Under the pieces are notes generated by a model, which did not search any database, was not told the DNA's origin, and worked only from the letters and a program-made list of their open reading frames with translations. A stretch of 64,000 nt of DNA from Pristimantibacillus sp052113225 (GTDB taxonomy: Bacteria > Bacillota > Bacilli > Paenibacillales > Paenibacillaceae), in assembly GCF_052113225.1 (NCBI RefSeq), contig NZ_JBFRCT010000003.1, positions 620,001-684,000 on the forward strand, written 5' to 3'. Position 1 is the first letter of the stretch; each line of letters opens with the position of its first letter. Of the stretch, positions 48,454 through 56,196 are shown piece after piece. The position numbers and the translations under genes are program-made.

Positions 48454-50204
48454 TGCGCGGCAAGAGTATTCAATACATTTTGTCTGTCTCCATCATCTTG
48501 TTCTCGGTCTTCATCATTATCGTTGTAAGTACTGTGCTATACAGCCGTTTCGCAACAACTGCTGAGGAGAATGCATTCCGTAATTCTCAGCAGATTGTTG
48601 ATCAAGTTAGTTATAGTCTTGAAAATAATGTGCAGGCAACCGCGGATCTGTTCAACATGATGTACCATACGATCAGCCTAAGTGGAGATGTGGATTCAGA
48701 GACCATTCGACGCCAATTAGAGACGATGATGTCTACCCGTGCAGATACGGTATCGCTTGCCTTATTTGATGAGAAAGGGCAGCTTGTGATGGATTTGCCG
48801 AATGTCACGATGAAGCAGGCGCTGGATGTAAGATCCGAAGGCTGGTTCCAAAGTGCGCTGGATACACCAGGTCATCTGTCGATCTCGCTGCCGCATGTGC
48901 AGAATTTCTATAAGGAGCAGTTTCGCTGGGTCGTTTCACTAAGCAAGAGTATTACCATTAACCATAATGGAAAGACCATCCAAGGGGTACTGCTTCTTGA
49001 TGTGAACTTTAACACAATTGATGAATTATCCGATCGGGTCAGCCTGGGTGAGAAGGGTTATGTCTATATTCTGGATGAATCGGCCGGCAATATTGTTTAT
49101 CACCCGCAGCTGCAGCTCATCTATGCAGGATTAAAGGATGAGAATGTTGAGCTTGCCCTTAAGCATACATACGGCAGCTTTATCGACCGAACCGCAGATG
49201 ATACGAAGATCATAAGTATTCAAACGATTGGCAATGTAGGTTGGAAGGTTGTAGGGGTGTCTTACAAGAACGAAGCCATGACGTCTATTTCGGAGTTGAA
49301 CCGGTCTATGTTTCAGCTTCTTCTTGCTTTAATTCTTATTGTTGTGTTGTTGTCCAGCATGGTTTCACGGCGTATATCAAGACCAATTAAACAATTGGAG
49401 CTTTCTATGAAAAATGTGGAGCATGGCAATTTTGAACAAACAGCGATTGGCGAAGGTCCTCTTGAAGTATGGCAGCTAGCTGACAGATTTAATATTATGA
49501 TTGGCACAATTAAGAAGCTCATGAGGCAGATTGTCACAGAGCAGGAGAGCAAACGGAAATATGAGCTTGAAGCGCTGCAGGCCCAAATCAATCCACATTT
49601 TCTATATAACACACTCAATTCGGTCGTTCGAATGGTCGGAATGAACAAGAACGAAGAAGTCACAACGATGATTACTTCGTTGTCCAGGCTGTTCAGAATC
49701 AGCCTTGGCAAAGGTAAAAGCGTAATTACGATAGCTGATGAACTTGAGCATGCACGTAATTACCTCGTTATTCAGCAAATGAGGTTTAAGAATAAATTTG
49801 ATTACACGATTGAGGCGGATGAGACAGCCTTGAACTATGCAACTCTCAAGCTGATCATCCAACCATTAATTGAGAATGCTCTTGTACATGGCATCGAGCC
49901 TTCCGTTGATAAGGGCCATATTAAGGTGAAGGTTAAGCTTGATGATGAAGACATCGTTATTGAAGTAAGTGATGACGGACTAGGGATGAGCGAGGAACGG
50001 CTTAAGCAGATAATGACTGGCCAAGTCACTAGTTCAAAAGGATCAGGAGTAGGCGTGACGAACGTACAGGAGCGGATCCGATTATTTTATGGACAGATGT
50101 ATGGCTTGCATTTCGACAGCGAACTTGAGGAAGGAACAACGGTAACGATCCGATTCCCCGCTATGGAACTGGAGCAGGCTGAAAGGAGGGATCAGGCAGA
50201 ATGA
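48450..50204 (+). CDS. YesM-type sensor histidine kinase of the mgl locus
   Basis: A 584-residue kinase: membrane segment at about 10-32, a Cache-type extracellular domain of about 250 residues (EKGYVYILDESAGNIVYHPQ), a second membrane segment near 290-310, HAMP, the phospho-accepting His in AQINPHFLYNTLNSVV, and a HATPase domain with QPLIENALVHGIE and DDGLGMSEERL. It overlaps the regulator gene before it and the binding-protein gene after it by four bases each, so the three are translated as a coupled set. Confidence 0.96.
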   Translation: MMRGKSIQYILSVSIILFSVFIIIVVSTVLYSRFATTAEENAFRNSQQIVDQVSYSLENNVQATADLFNMMYHTISLSGDVDSETIRRQLETMMSTRADTVSLALFDEKGQLVMDLPNVTMKQALDVRSEGWFQSALDTPGHLSISLPHVQNFYKEQFRWVVSLSKSITINHNGKTIQGVLLLDVNFNTIDELSDRVSLGEKGYVYILDESAGNIVYHPQLQLIYAGLKDENVELALKHTYGSFIDRTADDTKIISIQTIGNVGWKVVGVSYKNEAMTSISELNRSMFQLLLALILIVVLLSSMVSRRISRPIKQLELSMKNVEHGNFEQTAIGEGPLEVWQLADRFNIMIGTIKKLMRQIVTEQESKRKYELEALQAQINPHFLYNTLNSVVRMVGMNKNEEVTTMITSLSRLFRISLGKGKSVITIADELEHARNYLVIQQMRFKNKFDYTIEADETALNYATLKLIIQPLIENALVHGIEPSVDKGHIKVKVKLDDEDIVIEVSDDGLGMSEERLKQIMTGQVTSSKGSGVGVTNVQERIRLFYGQMYGLHFDSELEEGTTVTIRFPAMELEQAERRDQAE

Positions 50205-51184
50205 ACCGGAGACAAAGGGTTATTATAAGCATCCTAATTGTTGTTACGGCGATTGTTCTGCTTGTATCTGCTTTTAATCCAGGTTTTCTCGAGCGGAAAT
50301 CAAAAACTTCCGATATGACCATTCAAATGATTTTACGGTCTAACGAAGGTGATTATTGGCAGAACGTGGCCATGGGGGCACAAGCAGCTGTGAAGGAATT
50401 CGGTATTACGATGTATGTAACCAATTCTTACGATCAGGGCGATATAGAAGGCCAGCTTCAAGCTGCAATCCAGTCCTTGAAGACAAAACCGGATGCGATA
50501 GTACTTGCGGCTAGTGATGATGAGGCGTTTGGCCCGTTTTTGAAAGCAGCTGCGGAGCTGCATATTCCTGTTATTGCGATCGACAGCATACTCACATCAG
50601 GGAAGACAAGGTCTTATATCGGAATGGATAACTATACGGCGGGAAAAGAAGCGCTCGACGAGCTGGCTAAGCAGCTTGAGGGACGAGGGAACATAGCCAT
50701 AGTGACTCATGATGCTGCGGGCATTAATGGCAAGCTTCGTGAAAAAGGCATTCGGGACGCTGCATCTGACCATCCAGATATCCGTCTCGTAGACCAGGTG
50801 ATGTGCACGGGTGATCATGACAGCTGCAGCGCTTCAGTCAGCAAGGAGCTTCATGAGCAGAAGCTTGACGGCATTGTAGCCATTAACATCGACTCCTCGA
50901 TCGGGACGGCAATGGAGCTTAAGAAAGAGCAGGCTGGTGAACGGATCAAGCTTATTGGTTTTGACAGTTCGCCGGAACTTCTTGAGATGATGCAGGATAA
51001 CCAACTGCAGAAGCTGATTGTACAAAATCCGTTCAGCATGGGTTATCTAGGTATCAAATACGCAATGGAGGCAGCGCTTGGGCATAAAGTCCCTTCCCGG
51101 GTTGAAATTGAACGGAAGCTGATCGACAAGAAAAACATGTTCTGGAAGGATAACCAGAAGCTTCTATTCCCTGTCGTTCAGTAA
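50201..51184 (+). CDS. Membrane-anchored periplasmic-binding-protein-like sugar sensor
   Basis: A 327-residue protein with an uncleaved N-terminal membrane helix (about 7-24, no lipobox cysteine) followed by a type I sugar-binding fold: MILRSNEGDYWQNVAMGAQAA, KPDAIVLAASDDEAF, IPVIAIDSIL, YIGMDNYTAGKEA, KLIGFDSSPELL. It is like the binding proteins of ribose/galactose importers but is coupled by a four-base overlap to a kinase gene rather than to a permease. Known three-part sensors such as XylFII-LytS-YesN in Clostridium use such a protein to present sugar to the kinase; that role is inferred here. Confidence 0.88.
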   Translation: MNRRQRVIISILIVVTAIVLLVSAFNPGFLERKSKTSDMTIQMILRSNEGDYWQNVAMGAQAAVKEFGITMYVTNSYDQGDIEGQLQAAIQSLKTKPDAIVLAASDDEAFGPFLKAAAELHIPVIAIDSILTSGKTRSYIGMDNYTAGKEALDELAKQLEGRGNIAIVTHDAAGINGKLREKGIRDAASDHPDIRLVDQVMCTGDHDSCSASVSKELHEQKLDGIVAINIDSSIGTAMELKKEQAGERIKLIGFDSSPELLEMMQDNQLQKLIVQNPFSMGYLGIKYAMEAALGHKVPSRVEIERKLIDKKNMFWKDNQKLLFPVVQ

Positions 51185-51193
51185 TCGGAAATT

Positions 51194-51227
51194 GATGAGA
51201 ATATTAATAAAAAAGATGAGAATATTA
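51194..51227 (+). promoter_or_regulatory. Direct repeats upstream of mglB, likely regulator site
   Basis: GATGAGAATATTA occurs twice (51194-51206 and 51215-51227), 21 bases apart, two helical turns, on the same face of DNA. They lie just upstream of a promoter-like TTCGAA-N17-CATAAT (51230-51258). AraC-type regulators bind such direct repeats, so the YesN protein is the natural candidate. Confidence 0.55.
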
Positions 51228-51325
51228 GATTCGAATCCATTTCAAATTTCGACATAATAAGGATGCAGCAAGCAAGTCAAACGGCAAGCTCGCATTACTT
51301 AATTCACTCGGGGGGTAATACAGAG

Positions 51326-52342
51326 ATGAAAAAATGGACAGTAGCTCTCGTTGCGGGAGCAGTAGCACTTACAGCAGCAGGTTGCTCGAACTCGAATAAC
51401 AGCGGTTCCACAGGTGGAAGCCTTCCTAAAACAGGCGTAGCGATTTACAAATTCGACGATACGTTTATGAGCGGTGTACGGAACTCCATCAGCAAAGCGG
51501 CTGAAGGCAATGTTAAGGTTGATATCGTAGACAGCCAAAACTCCCAACCGACACAAAACGATAAAGTTGACTTGTTTATTACGAAAAAAGTTAAAGCAAT
51601 GGCGATTAACCCGGTTGACCGTACGGCAGCAGGCGTTATTATCGATAAAGCCCAAAAAGCTGACATTCCAGTTGTATTCATCAACCGCGAGCCTTTGGCC
51701 GATGACCTTGCGAAATGGGATAAAGCATTCTTCGTAGGTGCGAAAGCAGAAGAATCCGGCACAATGGAAGGCGAAATCGTAGCTGACTACTGGAAATCTC
51801 ATCCTGAAGCTGACAAAAACGGCGACGGCGTATTGCAATACGTAATGTTGAAAGGCGAGCCTGGTCACCAAGATGCTGAGCTTCGCACGAAGTTCTCCAT
51901 TCAAGCGATCGAAGACGCTGGCATTAAAGTTCAAAAATTGGCTGAAGATACAGCTATGTGGGATCGCGTAAAAGGCCAAGAGAAAATGGCTGCCTTTCTT
52001 GGTTCCCATGGTGATAAAATCGAAGCCGTTCTCGCAAACAATGATGACATGGCACTCGGCGCTATCGAAGCTCTGAAAGCACAAGGCTACTTCAAAGGCG
52101 ACAAAAAAATGCCTGTTGTAGGCGTTGACGCAACTGACCCTGCTATGCAAGCGCTGAAAGACGGCACGATGCTTGGTACTGTTCTGAACGATGCTGACAA
52201 CCAAGGTAAAGCAACCGTTATGCTGATGAAAGTTCTGGCAGCAGGCGAGACTCCTACAAAAGAAAACACTGGCTATGACATCACAGACGGCAAATATGTT
52301 TGGATTCCATACCAAAAGGTAACGCAAGAAAGCGCAAAATAA
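51326..52342 (+). CDS. mglB: Galactose/methyl-galactoside ABC transporter substrate-binding lipoprotein
   Basis: A 338-residue lipoprotein with a signal peptide ending in LTAAGC. The type I sugar-binding fold matches MglB: GVAIYKFDDTFMSGVR, the calcium-loop-like DKNGDGVLQYVMLKGEPGH, NNDDMALGAIEAL and VVGVDATDPAM. It delivers galactose or glucose-type sugars to MglA/MglC. The ATG at 51326 has GGGGGGT upstream. Codon use is strongly biased to GCA/CGT/AAA, which fits the high expression of binding proteins. Its last four codons and stop lie inside a 45-bp repeat. It is 235 bases from mglA, with hairpins between. Confidence 0.95.
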   Translation: MKKWTVALVAGAVALTAAGCSNSNNSGSTGGSLPKTGVAIYKFDDTFMSGVRNSISKAAEGNVKVDIVDSQNSQPTQNDKVDLFITKKVKAMAINPVDRTAAGVIIDKAQKADIPVVFINREPLADDLAKWDKAFFVGAKAEESGTMEGEIVADYWKSHPEADKNGDGVLQYVMLKGEPGHQDAELRTKFSIQAIEDAGIKVQKLAEDTAMWDRVKGQEKMAAFLGSHGDKIEAVLANNDDMALGAIEALKAQGYFKGDKKMPVVGVDATDPAMQALKDGTMLGTVLNDADNQGKATVMLMKVLAAGETPTKENTGYDITDGKYVWIPYQKVTQESAK

Positions 52343-52435
52343 GTTTGATTTAATACAAATTGATTTTGTCGCTAAAGCGCAAAATAAGTTTGATTTAATA
52401 CAAATTGATTTTGTCGCTAAAGCGCAAAATAAGCG
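52331..52435 (+). repeat. 45-bp tandem repeat spanning the end of mglB
   Basis: Two full 45-bp units and a 15-base third start (52331, 52376, 52421), each opening AGCGCAAAATAAG. The first copy encodes the C-terminal Ser-Ala-Lys-stop of MglB. Each junction forms a hairpin, ATTTTG-T-CGCT with AGCG-CAAAAT, so the mglB mRNA would end in two tandem stem-loops. Confidence 0.85.
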
Positions 52436-52487
52436 AAGTAATTCGCGCAACTTAATTGAGCAACTTAAAAATAAAAAAATAACGAAG

Positions 52488-52531
52488 AACAGGGAGCGAC
52501 GACAGCACTTCCGTTGTCCCCCTGTTTTTTT
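52488..52531 (+). terminator. Terminator-like hairpin between mglB and mglA
   Basis: AACAGGG (52488) pairs with CCCTGTT (52520), with inner pairs GAC/GTC and seven T after it. Within an operon it would reduce read-through, giving more mglB than mglA-mglC mRNA. The interior GGAGCGACGACAGCAC resembles the H1 core. Confidence 0.75.
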
Positions 52532-52577
52532 GTACCTTGCTTCTTGGATGGGAGCCGGATTAAAGGAGGCTATATTA

Positions 52578-54095
52578 ATGGCAGAGCAGCATCCTTATTT
52601 GCTTGAGATGAACAATATTACTAAGACTTTTCCTGGTGTTAAAGCACTTGATGATGTAACGCTTAAAGTTCGTCCGGGTACGGTACACGCCTTGATGGGT
52701 GAGAATGGTGCCGGCAAATCAACACTGATGAAATGCTTGTTCGGGATTTATCATCCGGATGCAGGCGAGATTTACTTAAATGGACAAAAGGCAGACATTA
52801 AAAACTCAAAAGACGCGCTTAACAGCGGCGTATCCATGATTCACCAGGAGCTTCATCCAGTGCCTCAGCGCAGCGTGATGGAGAACATTTGGCTTGGCAG
52901 ATTTCCGATGATGGGCGTAGCCCCGTTTCGGTTCATAGACCATAAAAAGATGTATAAAGACACCATCGCATTGTTTGAAGATTTGAACATGGACATTGAT
53001 CCGAACCAACTGGTCGGCGAATTGTCGGTGTCCAAAATTCAATCCCTTGAAATTGCGAAGGCTGTATCGTTCAACTCGAATATAATCGTCATGGATGAGC
53101 CTACTTCATCGCTGACAGGCAATGAGGTTGAACATTTGTTTGCGATTATTAACAAGCTCCGTGCACGCGGCGTAGCCATCATTTATATTTCGCACAAAAT
53201 GGAAGAGATTTTGCGTATTTCCGATGATGTAACGATCATGCGTGATGGTAAATACATCGGGACATGGCCGTCTCCTGAACTGACGATCGACATGATCATT
53301 CAGCGTATGGTTGGCCGTGATTTGTCCGATCGATACCCTGAGCGTACTAACGTACCAGGAGAAGTAATGCTCAAAGTAGAGGGCCTAACTTCGACGAATC
53401 CTAAATCGTTCAAAGACGTTTCCTTCGAGCTTCGCAAAGGTGAGATTCTTGGTGTAGGCGGTCTTGTAGGCGCGCAGCGTACAGAATTGATTGAAGCGCT
53501 GTTTGGACTCCGTTCGGTGAAATCCGGTGCCATTCACAAAGACGGCAAGGAAATTAAAGTGAAGAATCCAATCGATGCTAAGAAGCATAAGATTGCCCTT
53601 CTGACGGAAGAACGCCGTGTAACCGGTATTTTCCCAGTCTTGTCGATTACGGAAAATACAGCGATTGCCAACCTCGGCCTTTACAAAGGACCAATGGGCT
53701 TCTTGAATGAAGCGAAGATGCGTGATGAAGCGAAGAAAGGCGTTGAGAAGTTCAGAACGAAGACGCCGTCTGTTAATCAGCTTATCCGTAATCTGTCGGG
53801 CGGTAACCAGCAGAAGGTGCTTCTTGCACGCTGGCTGTTGACGAATCCGGACATTCTGCTGCTGGACGAACCTACTCGTGGTATCGACATTGGTGCCAAA
53901 TATGAGATTTATCAGATCATTATAGATCTGGCCAAGCAAGGCAAGAGCATCATTATGATTTCGTCTGAAATGCCTGAGCTCATTGGTATGTCGGACCGGA
54001 TTATGGTTATGTCCGAGGGCCGTGCAACCGGTATCCTCGACAGCAAGGATGCGACAGAACAAAGTATTATGAGATTGGCCGCACAGACGGGCTAA
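52578..54095 (+). CDS. mglA: Galactose/methyl-galactoside ABC transporter ATP-binding protein
   Basis: A 505-residue tandem ATPase. The first domain has Walker A GENGAGKST and Walker B IIVMDEPTSSL, with a modified signature (LSVSKIQSLEIAKA). The second has a degenerate Walker A (GGLVGAQRTEL), a canonical LSGGNQQKVLLARWL and LLLDEPTRGIDIG. This asymmetry is normal for MglA/RbsA. The ATG with AAAGGAGG upstream is preferred over an earlier in-frame codon at 52530. mglC follows by 30 bases. Confidence 0.96.
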   Translation: MAEQHPYLLEMNNITKTFPGVKALDDVTLKVRPGTVHALMGENGAGKSTLMKCLFGIYHPDAGEIYLNGQKADIKNSKDALNSGVSMIHQELHPVPQRSVMENIWLGRFPMMGVAPFRFIDHKKMYKDTIALFEDLNMDIDPNQLVGELSVSKIQSLEIAKAVSFNSNIIVMDEPTSSLTGNEVEHLFAIINKLRARGVAIIYISHKMEEILRISDDVTIMRDGKYIGTWPSPELTIDMIIQRMVGRDLSDRYPERTNVPGEVMLKVEGLTSTNPKSFKDVSFELRKGEILGVGGLVGAQRTELIEALFGLRSVKSGAIHKDGKEIKVKNPIDAKKHKIALLTEERRVTGIFPVLSITENTAIANLGLYKGPMGFLNEAKMRDEAKKGVEKFRTKTPSVNQLIRNLSGGNQQKVLLARWLLTNPDILLLDEPTRGIDIGAKYEIYQIIIDLAKQGKSIIMISSEMPELIGMSDRIMVMSEGRATGILDSKDATEQSIMRLAAQTG

Positions 54096-54125
54096 TGATG
54101 AGGATTTGAAGGAGGATTAATACTC

Positions 54126-55142
54126 ATGGAAGCAACAAGAGGTTCAAGAGCTAAAAGTATGTTTTCACAAAACGCGATTTGGATCGTGTTGATCGCTTTG
54201 ATCGCTGTCATTTCCATTATGGACACGAGTTTCTTGTCCGTTACCGTATTTAGAGATATGCTCGTCCAATCGTCGACACGATTGATTATCGCACTTGGTG
54301 CTGCGTTCATCCTGATAACTGCCGGGACTGACTTGTCAGCCGGCCGCGTTGTGGGCCTGACGGCGGTTGTATCCGCATCTATGCTTCAGAACCCGGAATA
54401 TGCAAATAAGTTTTTCCCTGATCTGCCGTATCTGCCGATGTTTCTTCCGATCCTGGTTGCGATCGTTGTAGGTCTGATTGTTGGTTTGATTAATGGTGTT
54501 ATCGTTGCGAAGTTCAATGTACCTCCATTCATTGCGACGCTTGGTACGATGGTTGCCGTGTACGGCGCGAACTCGCTGTACTTCGATATGAAGCCTAACC
54601 AATCGCAGCCTATCGGCGGTCTTCGCAGTGACTTCAGTGATTTAGGTACTGGTGCAATCGGTAACGGCGACTGGTCTTTGCCTTACATCGTACTAATTGC
54701 AATCTTCGTTGCGTTCATCGTATGGGTTGCTTTCAACAAAACAACTCTTGGTAAAAACATGTATGCGATTGGCGGCAACATTCATGCTGCTCACGTATCC
54801 GGTATCAATGTAGCAAAATGCTTGATGTGGATCTATGGTATTGCTGGCGCTTTGTATGGTCTGGCTGGTGTTCTGGAAGCGGCGCGTACAGGCGGTGCGA
54901 CAAACAACTATGGTAACATGTATGAGCTTGATGCGATCGCAGCCTGCGTAGTAGGCGGCGTATCGACAACAGGCGGCGTAGGACGAGTGAAAGGCGTTAT
55001 CGCTGGTGTATTGATCTTTACCGTTATCAACTACGGTCTGACTTTCATCGGTATCAGCCCTTACTGGCAACTGATTATCAAAGGCGCAATTATCGTTGTT
55101 GCAGTAGCCTTCGATATCCGTAAATATGTAGCTAAGAAATAG
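54126..55142 (+). CDS. mglC: Galactose/methyl-galactoside ABC transporter permease
   Basis: A 338-residue permease with eight to ten membrane segments and the family blocks GTDLSAGRVVGLTAV, NGVIVAKFNVPPFIATLGTM, GGNIHAAHVSGINV and ACVVGGVSTTGGVGRVKGV. It forms the channel for MglA and receives sugar from MglB. AAGGAGG precedes the ATG. It is the last gene of the unit and is followed by a strong terminator. Confidence 0.96.
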   Translation: MEATRGSRAKSMFSQNAIWIVLIALIAVISIMDTSFLSVTVFRDMLVQSSTRLIIALGAAFILITAGTDLSAGRVVGLTAVVSASMLQNPEYANKFFPDLPYLPMFLPILVAIVVGLIVGLINGVIVAKFNVPPFIATLGTMVAVYGANSLYFDMKPNQSQPIGGLRSDFSDLGTGAIGNGDWSLPYIVLIAIFVAFIVWVAFNKTTLGKNMYAIGGNIHAAHVSGINVAKCLMWIYGIAGALYGLAGVLEAARTGGATNNYGNMYELDAIAACVVGGVSTTGGVGRVKGVIAGVLIFTVINYGLTFIGISPYWQLIIKGAIIVVAVAFDIRKYVAKK

Positions 55143-55158
55143 TCTAATAAACGGCAAA

Positions 55159-55192
55159 CGAAACCCGCGAGGTCTAACTCGCGGGTTTTTTC
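55159..55192 (+). terminator. Terminator of mglBAC
   Basis: AACCCGCGAG, loop GTCTAA, CTCGCGGGTT and six T. Confidence 0.92.
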
Positions 55193-55292
55193 ATGTTTTG
55201 ACAAAATTCTATTAAAAGCGACATGATTGTGTCATATATAAGTAAGGAATGCACTAGATTGTCATATGAATCCATGCGACTATTCAACAATA

Positions 55293-55309
55293 TGTCATAT
55301 TACCTAACA
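55293..55309. promoter_or_regulatory. GlnR/TnrA box upstream of ureA
   Basis: TGTCATATTACCTAACA fits TGTNAN7TNACA exactly. Half-site copies TGTCATAT lie at 55230 and 55260, about three helical turns apart. The full box is centred about 52 bases before the predicted transcription start, the position of known activator sites. Confidence 0.75.
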
Positions 55310-55317
55310 TAAAATCA

Positions 55318-55346
55318 TTTACTTCATACAAGCGGCTGTCTATAAT
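55318..55346 (+). promoter_or_regulatory. Promoter of the urease operon
   Basis: TTTACT, 17 bases and TATAAT (55341-55346). The weak -35 with a perfect -10 suits an activated promoter. Confidence 0.65.
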
Positions 55347-55377
55347 AAGAACTAATACACTTGGGAGAGGTGGAAGC

Positions 55378-55683
55378 ATGCAATTAACAGAACGCGAGAA
55401 GGAAAAACTCATGATTACGATCGCTGCAGATTTGGCAAGAAAACGGATGAAGCGTGGAGTAAAGTTGAACTATCCTGAGAGTGTAGCGCTTATTACCTCA
55501 GAGATCATGGAAGGTGCTCGTGACGGTAAAACTGTAGCGGAACTTATGCAATTTGGAACAACCGTGTTAAAGCGTGAGGATGTAATGAATGGAATACCGG
55601 AAATGATCCACGAAGTTCAAGTGGAAGCGACATTCCCGGATGGAACAAAGCTCATTACCATTCATCATCCGATCTCGATCTAG
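55378..55683 (+). CDS. ureA: Urease subunit gamma
   Basis: A 101-residue structural subunit of urease, which splits urea to ammonia and carbamate. Family blocks are MQLTEREKEKLMITIAADLA, GVKLNYPESVALIT, EGARDGKTVAELM and VPEMI-type NGIPEMIHEVQVEATFPDG. GGGAGAGG stands before the ATG. First gene of ureABCFGD, under the GlnR-box promoter; ureB follows after 144 bases that hold three H2 hairpin repeats. Confidence 0.97.
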   Translation: MQLTEREKEKLMITIAADLARKRMKRGVKLNYPESVALITSEIMEGARDGKTVAELMQFGTTVLKREDVMNGIPEMIHEVQVEATFPDGTKLITIHHPISI

Positions 55684-55689
55684 CCTGCC

Positions 55690-55811
55690 TATGCTAACGA
55701 AGTAAGAATTGCTTCGCAATACTTTAAGCCTGATGCTTACGAAGTAAGAATTGCTTCGCAATTCTTTAAGCCTGATGCTTACGAAGTAAGAATTGCTTCG
55801 CAATTCTTTTT
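55690..55811 (+). repeat. H2 leader-hairpin repeat, three tandem units upstream of ureB
   Basis: Three units at a 42-bp period (starts 55690, 55732, 55774). Each has TGCTTACGAAGTAAG (the first has one change, CTAACG) then AGAATTGC-TTC-GCAATTCT. The third unit runs into the ureB ribosome site TAGGAGGG. Confidence 0.9.
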
Positions 55812-55827
55812 AGGAGGGAAAGCTTGC

Positions 55828-56196
55828 ATGATACCTGGGGAATACAGGGTTACACCTGGTTCAATTGTGCTGAATGCCGGACGCCGGACGACGAAAGCGA
55901 TTGTCGTCAATACCGGTGATCGTCCGATTCAGGTAGGCTCTCATTTTCATTTTTTTGAAGTAAACCGGGCATTATCCTTTGATCGCGAAGCTGCCTTTGG
56001 CATGCGACTTCATATACCAGCAGGTACAGCAATAAGGTTCGAGCCCGGGGAAGAAAAGCCGGTAACGCTTGTTGAGCTTGGAGGTGCCAAGCTGTCCTAT
56101 GGGTTAAACGGGCTGTCGCAAGGAAAGGCGGAAGCTGGTGCGATGCCGGAGGAAGTCCGTGTACGTCTCATTTCATGGGAAGGGGAAGACGGATGA
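55828..56196 (+). CDS. ureB: Urease subunit beta
   Basis: A 122-residue urease structural subunit with MIPGEYRVTPGSIVLNAGR, NTGDRPIQVGSHFHFFEVN and RLHIPAGTAIRFEPGEEKPV-type blocks, all standard. AGGAGGG lies nine bases before the ATG and directly abuts the third H2 unit. The stop overlaps the ureC start in ATGA, implying coupled translation of beta and alpha. Confidence 0.97.
   Translation: MIPGEYRVTPGSIVLNAGRRTTKAIVVNTGDRPIQVGSHFHFFEVNRALSFDREAAFGMRLHIPAGTAIRFEPGEEKPVTLVELGGAKLSYGLNGLSQGKAEAGAMPEEVRVRLISWEGEDG

Noticed and set aside
51228..51240. tRNA-like GATTCGAATCC
   Set aside because: A small palindrome in the mglB promoter with no acceptor or anticodon arms.
51299..52450. 383-codon minus-strand open frame over mglB
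   Set aside because: A shadow of biased mglB codons. Its N-terminal repeated peptide is just the translated 45-bp repeat.
55567..55803. Minus-strand frame with threefold repeated RSNSYFVSI peptide
   Set aside because: This is the H2 DNA repeat read backwards; no ribosome site and the repeats are explained as leader hairpins.
55690..55811. CRISPR-like array
   Set aside because: Units are contiguous at a 42-bp period with no unique spacers, and no cas genes are near.
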